Source: Streptomyces parvus (GTDB lineage Bacteria; Actinomycetota; Actinomycetes; Streptomycetales; Streptomycetaceae). From it: a DNA stretch of 64,000 bases. This document shows, piece after piece, positions 1-7,472 of the stretch (position 1 is the stretch's first letter; the number at the start of each line of letters is the position of its first letter). The stretch spans positions 615,253 to 679,252 of the forward strand of contig NZ_BMRY01000004.1 of NCBI RefSeq assembly GCF_014648875.1. The letters are read 5' to 3'. The translations under genes were made by a program, and so were the position numbers. Below the pieces are notes generated by a model. It made no database searches, was not told the DNA's origin, and saw only the letters and a program-made list of their open reading frames with translations.

Positions 1-351
1 ATCCGCCAGGCGCAGCGCAACTTCGACATCGACTTCCAGGTCAACCTGGAGTTCGAGAACCTCAACTCCCCGGAGCTGGGCGTCTACGGCGTCGACCACG
101 TCAAGGTCGTCGAGGGCCTCGGCTGCAAGGCGATCCGGGTCACCGAGCCGGACCAGCTGCTGCCGGCCTTCGAGGAGGCGAAGAAGCTGGCGGCGGAGTT
201 CCGTGTCCCGGTCGTCGTCGAGGCGATCCTGGAGCGGGTCACGAACATCGCGATGAGCGGTACGGACATCGCGTCGGTCAACGAGTTCGAGGACATCGCC
301 ACGGACCCGTCCCACGCACCCACCGCGATCCGCCCCCTGACCGTGTCCTGA
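1..351 (+). CDS. gcl: Glyoxylate carboligase (tartronate-semialdehyde synthase), C-terminal part
   Basis: The reading frame is open from the first base and runs 116 codons to TGA at 349-351; the start lies outside the window. The stretch VDHVKVVEGLGCKAIRV followed by VPVVVEAILERVTNIAM is the characteristic C-terminal end of Gcl, the thiamine-diphosphate enzyme that condenses two glyoxylates to tartronate semialdehyde with loss of CO2. The product is the substrate of the reductase encoded at 3933-4826, and the isomerase at 4895-5734 belongs to the same pathway. A perfect 19-bp hairpin follows 17 bases after the stop. Identification of the family is firm; the catalytic N-terminal domains cannot be seen. 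Confidence 0.93.
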   Translation: MRQAQRNFDIDFQVNLEFENLNSPELGVYGVDHVKVVEGLGCKAIRVTEPDQLLPAFEEAKKLAAEFRVPVVVEAILERVTNIAMSGTDIASVNEFEDIATDPSHAPTAIRPLTVS

Positions 352-368
352 CCCGTCCAGCACCGAAC

Positions 369-410
369 GAGGGCCCCTGGCCCGGAGCAACCTCCGGGCC
401 AGGGGCCCTC
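369..410 (+). terminator. Terminator hairpin after gcl
   Basis: A perfect 19-bp inverted repeat (369-387 with 392-410) closes a 4-base loop, CAAC. It sits between the gcl stop and the end of the convergent TetR gene, so it can stop transcription from both sides. There is no T-tract, as usual for GC-rich actinobacterial terminators. Confidence 0.8.
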
Positions 411-448
411 GCGCTGGGACTGAGGACCGGAGCCGCCGCGAACGGTCC

Positions 449-1033
449 TCACGGTGCGGAAGCGTGCTCAGCAGGGTCGGCCCGCAAGCCGGCGATCAGG
501 GTGTCGACGAGGAAGTGGAAACTCCGGGTGACGTCACGGGGCAGCCCGAAGCCGCCTGCGCCCTCCAGGGTGACGAACCCGTGAAGTGCTGATCGCAGCG
601 TCCGTGCGGAGTCGACCACGCGCGCGTCGGGCAGGCCGAAACCGGCGAGTACGGCGAGCAGAACCTGCAACGTCTCCTCGCCCGCGTGGCGGTCCTCCTC
701 GTCACCGGCCGCCGGAGCGGGGACGGTGGCGGCATAGCGGCCGGGATGCTCCAGGGCCCAGTGCCGGTAGCTGTCGGCGAACGCCCGCACCGCGTCCGGG
801 CCGGAACGGCCGACGCACTCCCGGGCCAGATGATGGCCGAACTCGCGCTTGGCCCGGACGGAGATGCCGCGCCGCAGTTCGTGCAGGGAGCCGACGTGCT
901 TGTACAGCGACGGCGGCCGTACGCCGAGCCTGTCGGCGAGCAGACCCATGGTCAGGCCCGCCCAGCCGACCTCGTCGGCGAGTTCCGCCCCCGCCGCGAC
1001 GACGGCGTTCGTGTCGAGGCCCGCCCTAGGCAC
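449..1033 (-). CDS. TetR-family transcriptional repressor
   Basis: This 194-residue protein has the usual TetR length. An N-terminal helix-turn-helix is visible (GLTMGLLADRLGVRPPSLYK), followed by an all-helical ligand domain with a WHG-type C-terminal region (ALHGFVTLEGAGGFGL). The start overlaps the end of the upstream hydrolase gene by 8 bases, so the two are cotranscribed and translationally coupled. A palindrome with a flanking direct repeat lies in the shared promoter at 1897-1933, and autorepression of the hydrolase-tetR unit is the simplest reading. The ligand is unknown. Confidence 0.85.
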   Translation of the reverse strand: MPRAGLDTNAVVAAGAELADEVGWAGLTMGLLADRLGVRPPSLYKHVGSLHELRRGISVRAKREFGHHLARECVGRSGPDAVRAFADSYRHWALEHPGRYAATVPAPAAGDEEDRHAGEETLQVLLAVLAGFGLPDARVVDSARTLRSALHGFVTLEGAGGFGLPRDVTRSFHFLVDTLIAGLRADPAEHASAP

Positions 1034-1862
1034 GGGTGTGCGTTTCCAGGAAGGCGAGCATCAGGGACACGGTCTCCTCGGGGTACTGGTCGTGCGGGTA
1101 GTGGCCCGCTCCCTCGATCACCGAGACCTCTCCGACACCGGCGGGCATCGCGGCCACGATCGCCTCGCCCTCGGCGCGCGGATCGACCCAGTCGGGGTCG
1201 AGCGAGCCCTCCACGATCAGGGCGGGGCACCGCACGTTGCCCAGCTGGGCGCCGGCGTCGGTCGGCGCCGACTGCCCCATCTTCCGCAACGCCTGCATCC
1301 GGCTGCGCTCGCCCAGCATCGCCTCGACGCGGGCCAGCCGCTCGGCCCAGTCGGCCGGCTTGCGGCCCGGGTAGGCGTGGTCGAGATAGCGGGACCACAG
1401 TCCCGCGCTGCCGAACAGAGCGGCGCCGAGCAGACGGAAGGCGCCCTGACGGTAGTTCTTCGAGCGGAAGTCGCCGAGCTTGATCGACTGCGCGCGGGTG
1501 AAGGGCCCCAGTTCGATGATGCCCCTGACCAGGCCGGGTTCCTGGGCGGCCGCGATGGTGGCGGCACCGCCGGAGATCGAGTGACCGACCAGGACGGCGG
1601 GGCCGCCCCCGAGGTGACGGATCACCGTGAGCAGGTCGCCCGCGATGTCGGTGCGCGAGTAGGAAGGCCATTGCGCGCTCGACTCGCCGCAGCCCCGCAG
1701 ATCGACCGCGGCCACGCGGTACCCCGCCGCCACCAGACGCGGCTGGACGAACCTGTACGCCGCGCGGCTGTCGCCCATGCCGTGGGCCAGGACGACCAGC
1801 GGTCCCTGGCCGTCGGCCTCGTAGGCGAGCGTGCCGCCCGGGACGGAGATGAACTCGGTCAT
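1026..1862 (-). CDS. Alpha/beta hydrolase
   Basis: The 278-residue protein has a classical alpha/beta-hydrolase fold: oxyanion region LAHGMGDSRAAY, nucleophile elbow GHSISGG (Ser), an Asp candidate in EGSLDPDWVDPR and the His in GAGHYPHDQYPEE. It resembles haloalkane dehalogenase, epoxide hydrolase or esterase-type enzymes, and the substrate cannot be told. It has no signal peptide, so it is cytoplasmic. It is the first gene of a two-gene unit with the TetR gene, which suggests that the repressor senses a substrate or product of this enzyme. The ATG is preceded by GGGAG at a short distance. Confidence 0.85.
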   Translation of the reverse strand: MTEFISVPGGTLAYEADGQGPLVVLAHGMGDSRAAYRFVQPRLVAAGYRVAAVDLRGCGESSAQWPSYSRTDIAGDLLTVIRHLGGGPAVLVGHSISGGAATIAAAQEPGLVRGIIELGPFTRAQSIKLGDFRSKNYRQGAFRLLGAALFGSAGLWSRYLDHAYPGRKPADWAERLARVEAMLGERSRMQALRKMGQSAPTDAGAQLGNVRCPALIVEGSLDPDWVDPRAEGEAIVAAMPAGVGEVSVIEGAGHYPHDQYPEETVSLMLAFLETHTRA

Positions 1863-1896
1863 GACATCTCCCTGCTCGGTAGGTGCACCAGCTGCA

Positions 1897-1933
1897 AGCT
1901 AATGCAATTAGCTAAAGGCTAATGCTCGTAGCC
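1897..1933 (-). promoter_or_regulatory. Likely TetR operator in the hydrolase-tetR promoter
   Basis: AGCTAAT-GCA-ATTAGCT (1897-1913) is a perfect 7-bp inverted repeat. GCTAATGC occurs at 1898-1905 and again at 1918-1925, exactly 20 bp apart (two helical turns), and GGCTA/TAGCC (1917-1921, 1929-1933) forms a further dyad. The stretch is AT-rich in otherwise very GC-rich DNA and lies 35-71 bases upstream of the hydrolase start. Binding by the neighbouring TetR protein is inferred. Confidence 0.55.
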
Positions 1934-2008
1934 AAGAGGGTCAAGCACGGGCGGACGAAGAGCCCGTCCGGTGGCGGAGGACGGGCCGGCCTGGTGCGGA
2001 CATGCGAG

Positions 2009-2050
2009 AAGGGTGTGGAGTACGGGACCGTATCCGTACTCCACGCCCTT
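2009..2050. terminator. Hairpin terminator downstream of catalase
   Basis: A 17-bp stem with one G-T pair (2009-2025 with 2034-2050) encloses an 8-base loop. It lies about 190 bases beyond the catalase stop, in its direction of transcription, and faces the divergent hydrolase promoter. Confidence 0.6.
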
Positions 2051-2243
2051 GTTCAGGGGGTGACAGGGACCGCGGCGGCGGCGATCGGCCCGGGCGAGGG
2101 CGTCTCCTTCAGGTCAGGAGACGGTCCCCGGGCCTTCACCACCGCACTGGCATCGCACAGCCGCCGCGGCCTCGTCGTCCTGCCCGTCCCGCGCGGCACC
2201 CCTCATCCGGGTGCGCGGTACGAGCAGGGGCATTGAAAGAGGC

Positions 2244-3701
2244 TCAGTCCTCGCGCAGGGCGCGGACCGCCTCCTCCACGCGCTTGCCGTAGTCGGCGTC
2301 GGCGGCGTGGAAGTGGGCGAGGTTCTTCTCGATCACGTCGTCGCGGGTGACCTGCGAGAGGCCTCCGGCGATGTTCGCGACCAGGCGGCCCTTCTCGTCC
2401 TCCGACATGAGCCGGAAGAGTTCGCCCGCCTGGAAGAAGTCGTCGTCCTTGGCGTGGGCGGGCGCCTCGTGCGTACCCGTCCAGCCGTGGATCGCGAGCG
2501 GCGCGGCGAGCGCCGCGTCCGTCTGCGCCGGACCGGAGTACGAGTTGGGCTCGTAGTTCTTGTCGTGGCGCGAGCCGTTGCGCGTCGCGTGGATGCCGTC
2601 GCGCCCGTAGTTGTCGACGACGGCCGTGCGCGGCGCGTTCACCGGCAGGTGGGTGTGGTTGACGCCCAGCCGGTAGCGGTGCGCGTCCGCGTAGGCGAAC
2701 AGCCGGCCCTGGAGCATCTTGTCCGGGGACGGACCGATGCCGGGCACGAAGTTGTTCGGGGAGAACGCGGCCTGCTCGACCTCGGCGAAGACGTTGTCCG
2801 GGTTCCGGTCCAGGACCAGGCGGCCGACCCGCTGGAGCGGGTAGTCGCTGTGCGGCCACACCTTGGTGAGGTCGAACGGGTTGAACCGGTAGTCCGCGGC
2901 CTCGGCGGCCGGCATCACCTGGACGTACAGCGTCCAGGACGGGTTGACGCCGCGCTCGATGGCCTGGAGCAGGTCCGTCTGGTGCGAGTTGGCGTCCTTG
3001 CCGACGAGCTCGGCGGCCTGGTCGGCGGAGAGGGACCGCACGCCCTGGTTCGTCTTGAAGTGGTACTTGACGAAGAAGGCCTCGCCCTCGGCGTTCGTCC
3101 ACTGGTAGGTGTGCGAGCCGTAGCCGTTCATGTGGCGGTACGAGGCGGGGATGCCGCGGTCGCCCATCAGCCAGGTGATCTGGTGCGTCGCCTCGGGGGC
3201 GTGCGCCCAGAAGTCCCAGACGTTGTCCGGCTCCTGCTTGCCCGTGAACGGGTCGCGCTTCTGCGAGTGGATGAAGTCGGGGAACTTGATCGGGTCCTTG
3301 ATGAAGAACACCGGGGTGTTGTTGCCGACCAGGTCGTAATTGCCCTCGTCCGTGTAGAACTTGAGGGCGAAGCCGCGCGGGTCGCGGACCGCGTCCGCGC
3401 CGCCGAGGGAGTCGGCGACGGTCGAGAAGCGGAGGAACGTCTCGGTGCGTTTGCCGACCGAGGAGAGGAAGTCGGCCCGGGTGAAGCCCGTGACGTCGTC
3501 GGTCACCTCGAAGTAGCCGTACGCACCGGAACCACGGGCGTGCACCACGCGCTCCGGGATGCGCTCACGGTTGAAGCGGGCGAGCTTCTCCAGAAGGTGC
3601 TGGTCCTGGAGGAGGATCGGTCCACCGACACCGGCGGTGGCGGAGTTCTGGTTGTCGGCGACCGGGGCGCCTGACTCGGTCGTGAGCACACGCTTAGCCA
3701 T
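2244..3701 (-). CDS. Monofunctional haem catalase
   Basis: A 485-residue small-subunit catalase that dismutates hydrogen peroxide in the cytoplasm. The distal haem histidine is in RIPERVVHARGSGAYG (His54), the distal Asn in DLVGNNTPVFF, and the proximal haem Tyr in RLFAYADAHRYRLG. The chosen ATG gives the standard MAKRVLTTE N-terminus; an in-frame upstream start (3773) would run through the operator-like palindrome and is unlikely. An AAAGG lies 13 bases upstream. Uricase in this window makes hydrogen peroxide, and the catalase promoter carries the same palindrome as the uricase operon, so peroxide removal during purine breakdown is a reasonable role. Confidence 0.93.
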   Translation of the reverse strand: MAKRVLTTESGAPVADNQNSATAGVGGPILLQDQHLLEKLARFNRERIPERVVHARGSGAYGYFEVTDDVTGFTRADFLSSVGKRTETFLRFSTVADSLGGADAVRDPRGFALKFYTDEGNYDLVGNNTPVFFIKDPIKFPDFIHSQKRDPFTGKQEPDNVWDFWAHAPEATHQITWLMGDRGIPASYRHMNGYGSHTYQWTNAEGEAFFVKYHFKTNQGVRSLSADQAAELVGKDANSHQTDLLQAIERGVNPSWTLYVQVMPAAEAADYRFNPFDLTKVWPHSDYPLQRVGRLVLDRNPDNVFAEVEQAAFSPNNFVPGIGPSPDKMLQGRLFAYADAHRYRLGVNHTHLPVNAPRTAVVDNYGRDGIHATRNGSRHDKNYEPNSYSGPAQTDAALAAPLAIHGWTGTHEAPAHAKDDDFFQAGELFRLMSEDEKGRLVANIAGGLSQVTRDDVIEKNLAHFHAADADYGKRVEEAVRALRED

Positions 3702-3769
3702 GTGGCGGGATGACCTTTCGTACGAGCTGCTGACGGCTTGAGGAGCGTAGATTCGCCGCGGAGGAGGCG

Positions 3770-3784
3770 TCAACAGTTTGTTGA
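3770..3784 (-). promoter_or_regulatory. IclR/AllR-type palindrome upstream of catalase
   Basis: TCAACA-GTT-TGTTGA is a perfect 6+3+6 palindrome, 69 bases upstream of the catalase ATG. Near-identical elements lie at 15643-15657, 34102-34117 and 40434-40450, all before purine or glyoxylate genes. Confidence 0.6.
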
Positions 3785-3801
3785 AAACGAAGTGTGTGGT
3801 T

Positions 3802-3859
3802 CCGGGCCGCGGCAGCGCCTGGGCGCGACAGGACAGGTGTCAGCGCCACCGCGGCCCGG
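3802..3859 (-). terminator. Hairpin after the glxR-hyi unit
   Basis: The perfect 11-bp inverted repeat CCGGGCCGCGG/CCGCGGCCCGG (3802-3812, 3849-3859) brackets a 36-base loop that can itself fold. It lies 74 bases beyond the reductase stop, before the catalase promoter. Confidence 0.5.
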
Positions 3860-3932
3860 AGATCAGGGGGCCCGCCGTGCGGGCCGTGGCCCCGTATGAG
3901 GCCAGAAGCTCCTTGCGGAGCCGGGGGAGGGG

Positions 3933-4826
3933 TCAGACCTGGGAGCCGGACAGCCGCTCGACCGAGCGCAGCAGCGCCGAGTGGTCCAGGCCGCCGTCGC
4001 CCTGGGCGCGCAGCGAGGCGACCAGCTGGGCGACCACACCGCCGACGGGCAGAGCGGCGCCGACGTTGCGGGCGGCGTCCGTGACGATGCCCATGTCCTT
4101 GTGGTGCAGGTCGATCCGGAAGCCGGGGGCGAAGTCCCGCTTCAGGAAGTTGTCCTTCTTGCGGGTCAGCACGGTCGAGCCGGCCAGGCCGCCGTTGAGC
4201 ACGTCCAGCGCGGCGGTGAGGTCCACCCCGGACTTCTCCAGGAAGACCACGGCCTCGGCGCAGGCCTGGATGTTGACCGCGACGATCAGCTGGTTGGCGG
4301 CCTTCACCGTCTGGCCGGACCCGTGCGGGCCGCAGAGCACGATGGTCTTGCCGAGCGCCTCCAGGAGCGGCTTCGCGGCGTCGAAGTCCGCCTGCTCACC
4401 GCCGACCATGATGGACAGGACGGCCTCGATGGCGCCGGCCTCGCCGCCGGAGACCGGCGCGTCCAGGACCCGGATGCCCTTCTCCGCCGCGTTCTTGGCG
4501 AGGTCGACCGAGGTCTGCGGGGTGATGGAGGACATGTCCACCAGCAGCGCGCCGCGCTTCGCGTTCTCCAGGATGCCGTCGGGGCCGTACGCGATGGCCT
4601 CGACCTGCGGCGATGCGGGCACCATCGTGATGACGACATCCGCGTCCCCGACCGCGTCCGCGATCGAGGTGGCGCCGGTGCCGCCGGCCGCGACCAGCCG
4701 GTCGATCTTGTCCTGCTCCAGGGTGTATCCGGTGACGGAGTAACCGGCCTTGATCAGGTTCTCCGACATGGGGGAGCCCATGATGCCGAGACCGATCCAC
4801 GCAACCTTGGGGAGGTTGTTGCTCAT
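3933..4826 (-). CDS. glxR: 2-hydroxy-3-oxopropionate (tartronate semialdehyde) reductase
   Basis: A 297-residue beta-hydroxyacid dehydrogenase that reduces tartronate semialdehyde, the Gcl product, to D-glycerate with NAD(P)H. The Rossmann motif GLGIMG is at residues 12-17, the family signature DAPVSGGEAGA at about 122-132, and the catalytic Lys175 is in KAANQLIVAVN. The gene lies 68 bases downstream of the hydroxypyruvate isomerase gene on the same strand, in the usual hyi-glxR order. It probably shares the hyi promoter with its two IclR-like palindromes. The symbol follows the pathway context; garR-type paralogues look similar. Confidence 0.9.
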   Translation of the reverse strand: MSNNLPKVAWIGLGIMGSPMSENLIKAGYSVTGYTLEQDKIDRLVAAGGTGATSIADAVGDADVVITMVPASPQVEAIAYGPDGILENAKRGALLVDMSSITPQTSVDLAKNAAEKGIRVLDAPVSGGEAGAIEAVLSIMVGGEQADFDAAKPLLEALGKTIVLCGPHGSGQTVKAANQLIVAVNIQACAEAVVFLEKSGVDLTAALDVLNGGLAGSTVLTRKKDNFLKRDFAPGFRIDLHHKDMGIVTDAARNVGAALPVGGVVAQLVASLRAQGDGGLDHSALLRSVERLSGSQV

Positions 4827-4894
4827 GAGGGTGCCTTCCTGAAAAACGTGTGTACGTAAGGGCGTTGGGACCGCCCTGTCGTGGAACCGGCCGG

Positions 4895-5734
4895 TCAGCC
4901 GGCCGCTCGGGCCGACGCCGGGAGCCAGTCGAAGGAGTCGGCGCTCGGGCGGTCGCCCGGCTTGTACTCCAGGCCGACCCAGCCCGTGTAACCGGCGTCC
5001 TTCAGCTCGTCGAGCAGCCGCTCCAGCGGAAGCGAGCCGGTGCCCGGCGCGCCGCGCCCCGGGTTGTCGGCGATCTGGACGTGACCGGTCTTCGCGGCGT
5101 ACGCCTTGATGACCTGGCTCAGGTCCTCGCCGTTCATCGAGAGGTGGTACAGGTCCAGCAGGAACTTCGCGTTCCCGAGGCCCGTCGCCGCGTTCACCTT
5201 GTCGACGACCTCGATCGCGGCCGGTGCGCTGACCAGCGGATAGAGCGGCGACTCCGGCTTGTTGAGGGTCTCGACCAGGAGGATCGCCCCGACGCGGTCC
5301 GCCGCGCGGGCGGCCAGCACCAGGTTCTCCAGCGCGAGCGCGTCCTGCACCTGCGGGTCCGCGCCCTCGACGCGGTTGCCGTACAGCGCGTTGAGCGCCG
5401 TGCAGCCGACCGAGGCGGCGAAGTCGGCCGCCACCTCGATGTTGGCGCGGAAGCGGTCCGACTCCTCACCGGGCACGGAGAGCGCGCCGCGGTCGGGGCC
5501 GGGCAGCTGTCCGGCGTAGAAGTTCAGTCCCACCAGCTGGGTGCCGGCGTCGTCGAGCGCCTTCTTGAGGGCGTCGAGCTCCGCCTGCGGTGGGGTGGGG
5601 GTCTCGATCCAGGGCCACCACAGCTCGACCGCGGTGAAGCCCGCCGCGGCGGCTGCCGCGGGACGCTCCAGAAGCGGGAGTTCCGTGAAGAGGATCGAGA
5701 GGTTCACATCGAAGCGCTGGTCCGGGTATCCCAT
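4895..5734 (-). CDS. hyi: Hydroxypyruvate isomerase
   Basis: A 279-residue TIM-barrel protein of the xylose-isomerase-like / AP-endonuclease-2 superfamily. It opens with RFDVNLSILFTELPLLER and has the metal-site strands FLLDLYHLSMNGED and HVQIADNPGRGAPGTG, which match hydroxypyruvate isomerases that interconvert hydroxypyruvate and tartronate semialdehyde. It is the first gene of the hyi-glxR unit and functionally belongs with gcl at the left edge. Two palindromes of the form TTCYG-N5-CGGAA precede it, so regulation by an IclR-family protein is likely. Confidence 0.88.
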   Translation of the reverse strand: MGYPDQRFDVNLSILFTELPLLERPAAAAAAGFTAVELWWPWIETPTPPQAELDALKKALDDAGTQLVGLNFYAGQLPGPDRGALSVPGEESDRFRANIEVAADFAASVGCTALNALYGNRVEGADPQVQDALALENLVLAARAADRVGAILLVETLNKPESPLYPLVSAPAAIEVVDKVNAATGLGNAKFLLDLYHLSMNGEDLSQVIKAYAAKTGHVQIADNPGRGAPGTGSLPLERLLDELKDAGYTGWVGLEYKPGDRPSADSFDWLPASARAAG

Positions 5735-5751
5735 GAGGATTTCGGCGCTCC

Positions 5752-5787
5752 TTCCGTATTGCGGAAGTTAGTTTCTGCTTAACGGAA
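5752..5787 (-). promoter_or_regulatory. Two IclR-like palindromes in the hyi promoter
   Basis: TTCCG-TATTG-CGGAA (5752-5766) and TTCTG-CTTAA-CGGAA (5773-5787) are 15-bp palindromes whose starts are 21 bp apart, two helical turns. They lie 18-53 bases before the hyi ATG. Similar elements occur before malate synthase (34086-34100) and the IclR gene (40302-40316). Confidence 0.6.
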
Positions 5788-5913
5788 GATTGCCCGGAGG
5801 GGGGCAGAGCTGTCAAGGGGGTGCCGCAAAATTCGCCCCGGTCGGCGGCGTACGGGAGCGGCGGGGCGGGTGCCTTCGGACCTGCGGACCCGGGCCCCTC
5901 CGGGCATACGAAA

Positions 5914-5947
5914 GCGGGGCGGGGGCCGCCGTCGACCCCCGCCCCGC
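5914..5947 (-). terminator. Terminator after the GH16 gene
   Basis: A perfect 12-bp stem, GCGGGGCGGGGG with CCCCCGCCCCGC (5914-5925, 5936-5947), has a 10-base loop. It starts 28 bases beyond the stop of the minus-strand GH16 gene and ends the carbohydrate operon. Confidence 0.75.
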
Positions 5948-5974
5948 CCGGCCCTCACGCCGTACGTACCGCTC

Positions 5975-7435
5975 CTAGCTCCCCGGAACCGTGTCCTCGA
6001 AGCTCGTCCCCGCACTGCGGTACGCCCCGACCATCGCGTTCACCTGGGACGGGGTGAGCACCTGGTCCTTCACATGCAGGACGTAGTCCACCTGCTGGTC
6101 GTAGGCGCGGGGTGTCGTGCTCGGCTGGCCCTCCAGATCGATCAGCCACTGGTTGAAGTTGATCGACATCGGCCGCTCGGGCAGATACGCCGCCCCGTGC
6201 GTCCCGAAGTGCTGGCCGTCGACGTAGTACGTGATCTGGTTGTCGTCGATCGTCACCACCAGGTCGTGCCAGCCCGCGTACGACGCCCGGACCTCGCTGT
6301 GCGCGTTGACCGCCTCCCACGGGTCGGGCCGGTAGGTCTCCCACGAGGTCGTGTAGAGGATGTTGGCCGGTTCGCCCCAGCCGCCGTTCGGCAGATACTC
6401 GAAGTCGTACTCCGCGTAGTCGTCCGCCATCGGCGCCTTGAGGTCGTTGATCGTGAAGAAGGTCTGCACGATCCGGTCGCCGTCCGGGCCCGAGCGCGGC
6501 GCGTCGCTGAACTTCACCCGCGACGCGTACGTCCCGTTCTTGAACTTCATCGACTTGGTCAGGATCTCGGTGTGCTTCGTCGAAGCGCCCGTGCCCGCCG
6601 TCGACGTCTCCAGGTTCATCACCGAGTTTCCGCCCTGGTCGGCGAAGGTGACGTTCTCCGGGGCCCAGGTCGCGCCCGGTACGCCGGGGCCGCCCGAGTT
6701 GGACCGTACGCTCCAGCCGTTGGCTCCGATCTTCGGGTCGGTGTGGGAGCTGTAGTCGAAGTCGTCAAACAGCGTCGGCGCGTCCCCCGGCGGGTCGGTG
6801 GGCGGGTCCGTCGGGTCCGGCGGATCGGTCGGGCCGTTGCCCCCGGGCGCCTCGCCCCACACGGTCGCCCCGTTCACGTGGGCCGTCACCTTGGACCAGT
6901 CGCCGTACGCGGTCCGGTCCGGGCCGAAGGAGTAGTCGTCGGACTGCACGAGCGAGGCCCAGGACGCCTGGTGGAAGCGCAGTTGCATGTCGCCCGTGTC
7001 CGCGCCCGGGGCGAGCGAGCCCGCCCCGGCGGTGAAGCCGATCTCCAGATAGCGGTCGGCGGTGGCGGTCGGGTTCGCGAGCGTCCCGAACGTACCGGTG
7101 ATGTTCGCGCACCCCTTCACCGCCCAGGAGCAGGCGAACCGGTAGGCGGCGGACGCCGAGTCGGCCTTGAAGTAGTAGCGGACCTTGACGCTGCTGAGCG
7201 GTACGGACGTGGAGCCGGCGTTGCGGACCTTCAGCCACGGCTCGCTCTGGTCGGCGCTCGCACCGGACGCGCTCGTACGGTACTGGACCACGATCCCGTC
7301 GGCAGCGGCGGACGCCGAGGACGGCAACGCGGCCAGACCGGTGACGGCCAGGGCCACGGCGGCGGCCGAGGCGGCGGCGGTGCGCAGCCTGGACCTGCGC
7401 GGATTCCTGCGTGATGTGTGCACGGGTGTGTTCAC
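5975..7435 (-). CDS. Secreted CBM3-linker-GH16 glycoside hydrolase
   Basis: A 486-residue exoenzyme. Residues 1-43 form a signal peptide with an Arg-rich start and an Ala-rich core ending in SASA. Residues about 48-190 resemble a family 3 carbohydrate-binding module (VQYRTSASG, LKVRNAGSTSVPLSSVKVRYYF). A Pro/Thr/Asp linker spans 201-218, and a GH16-like beta-sandwich fills the rest, with the catalytic pattern E-x-D-x-E at 342-346 (AEYDFEYLP). GH16 enzymes cut beta-1,3/1,4-glucans or related galactans; the exact substrate is not clear. It follows the GH20 gene by 37 bases and is the last gene of the transporter operon, so it probably releases sugars taken up by that transporter. Confidence 0.82.
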   Translation of the reverse strand: MNTPVHTSRRNPRRSRLRTAAASAAAVALAVTGLAALPSSASAAADGIVVQYRTSASGASADQSEPWLKVRNAGSTSVPLSSVKVRYYFKADSASAAYRFACSWAVKGCANITGTFGTLANPTATADRYLEIGFTAGAGSLAPGADTGDMQLRFHQASWASLVQSDDYSFGPDRTAYGDWSKVTAHVNGATVWGEAPGGNGPTDPPDPTDPPTDPPGDAPTLFDDFDYSSHTDPKIGANGWSVRSNSGGPGVPGATWAPENVTFADQGGNSVMNLETSTAGTGASTKHTEILTKSMKFKNGTYASRVKFSDAPRSGPDGDRIVQTFFTINDLKAPMADDYAEYDFEYLPNGGWGEPANILYTTSWETYRPDPWEAVNAHSEVRASYAGWHDLVVTIDDNQITYYVDGQHFGTHGAAYLPERPMSINFNQWLIDLEGQPSTTPRAYDQQVDYVLHVKDQVLTPSQVNAMVGAYRSAGTSFEDTVPGS

Positions 7436-7472
7436 AGGCGTGTTCCTCTCCGGAACGGTGGTGGGGGAGTGG

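Larger units (their letters stand above)
1863..2243. other. Intergenic region between hydrolase and catalase genes
   Basis: These 381 bases contain no convincing gene; small open frames here lack ribosome sites and family resemblance. They hold the AT-rich operator region of the hydrolase-tetR unit (1897-1933), an 8-bp hairpin GCCCGTCC/GGACGGGC (1962-1969, 1979-1986) and the strong hairpin at 2009-2050. Confidence 0.6.

Noticed and set aside
1922..2236. A 104-codon plus-strand frame after the TetR operator
   Set aside because: It has no ribosome site, no recognisable family, and it covers the terminator hairpin at 2009-2050.
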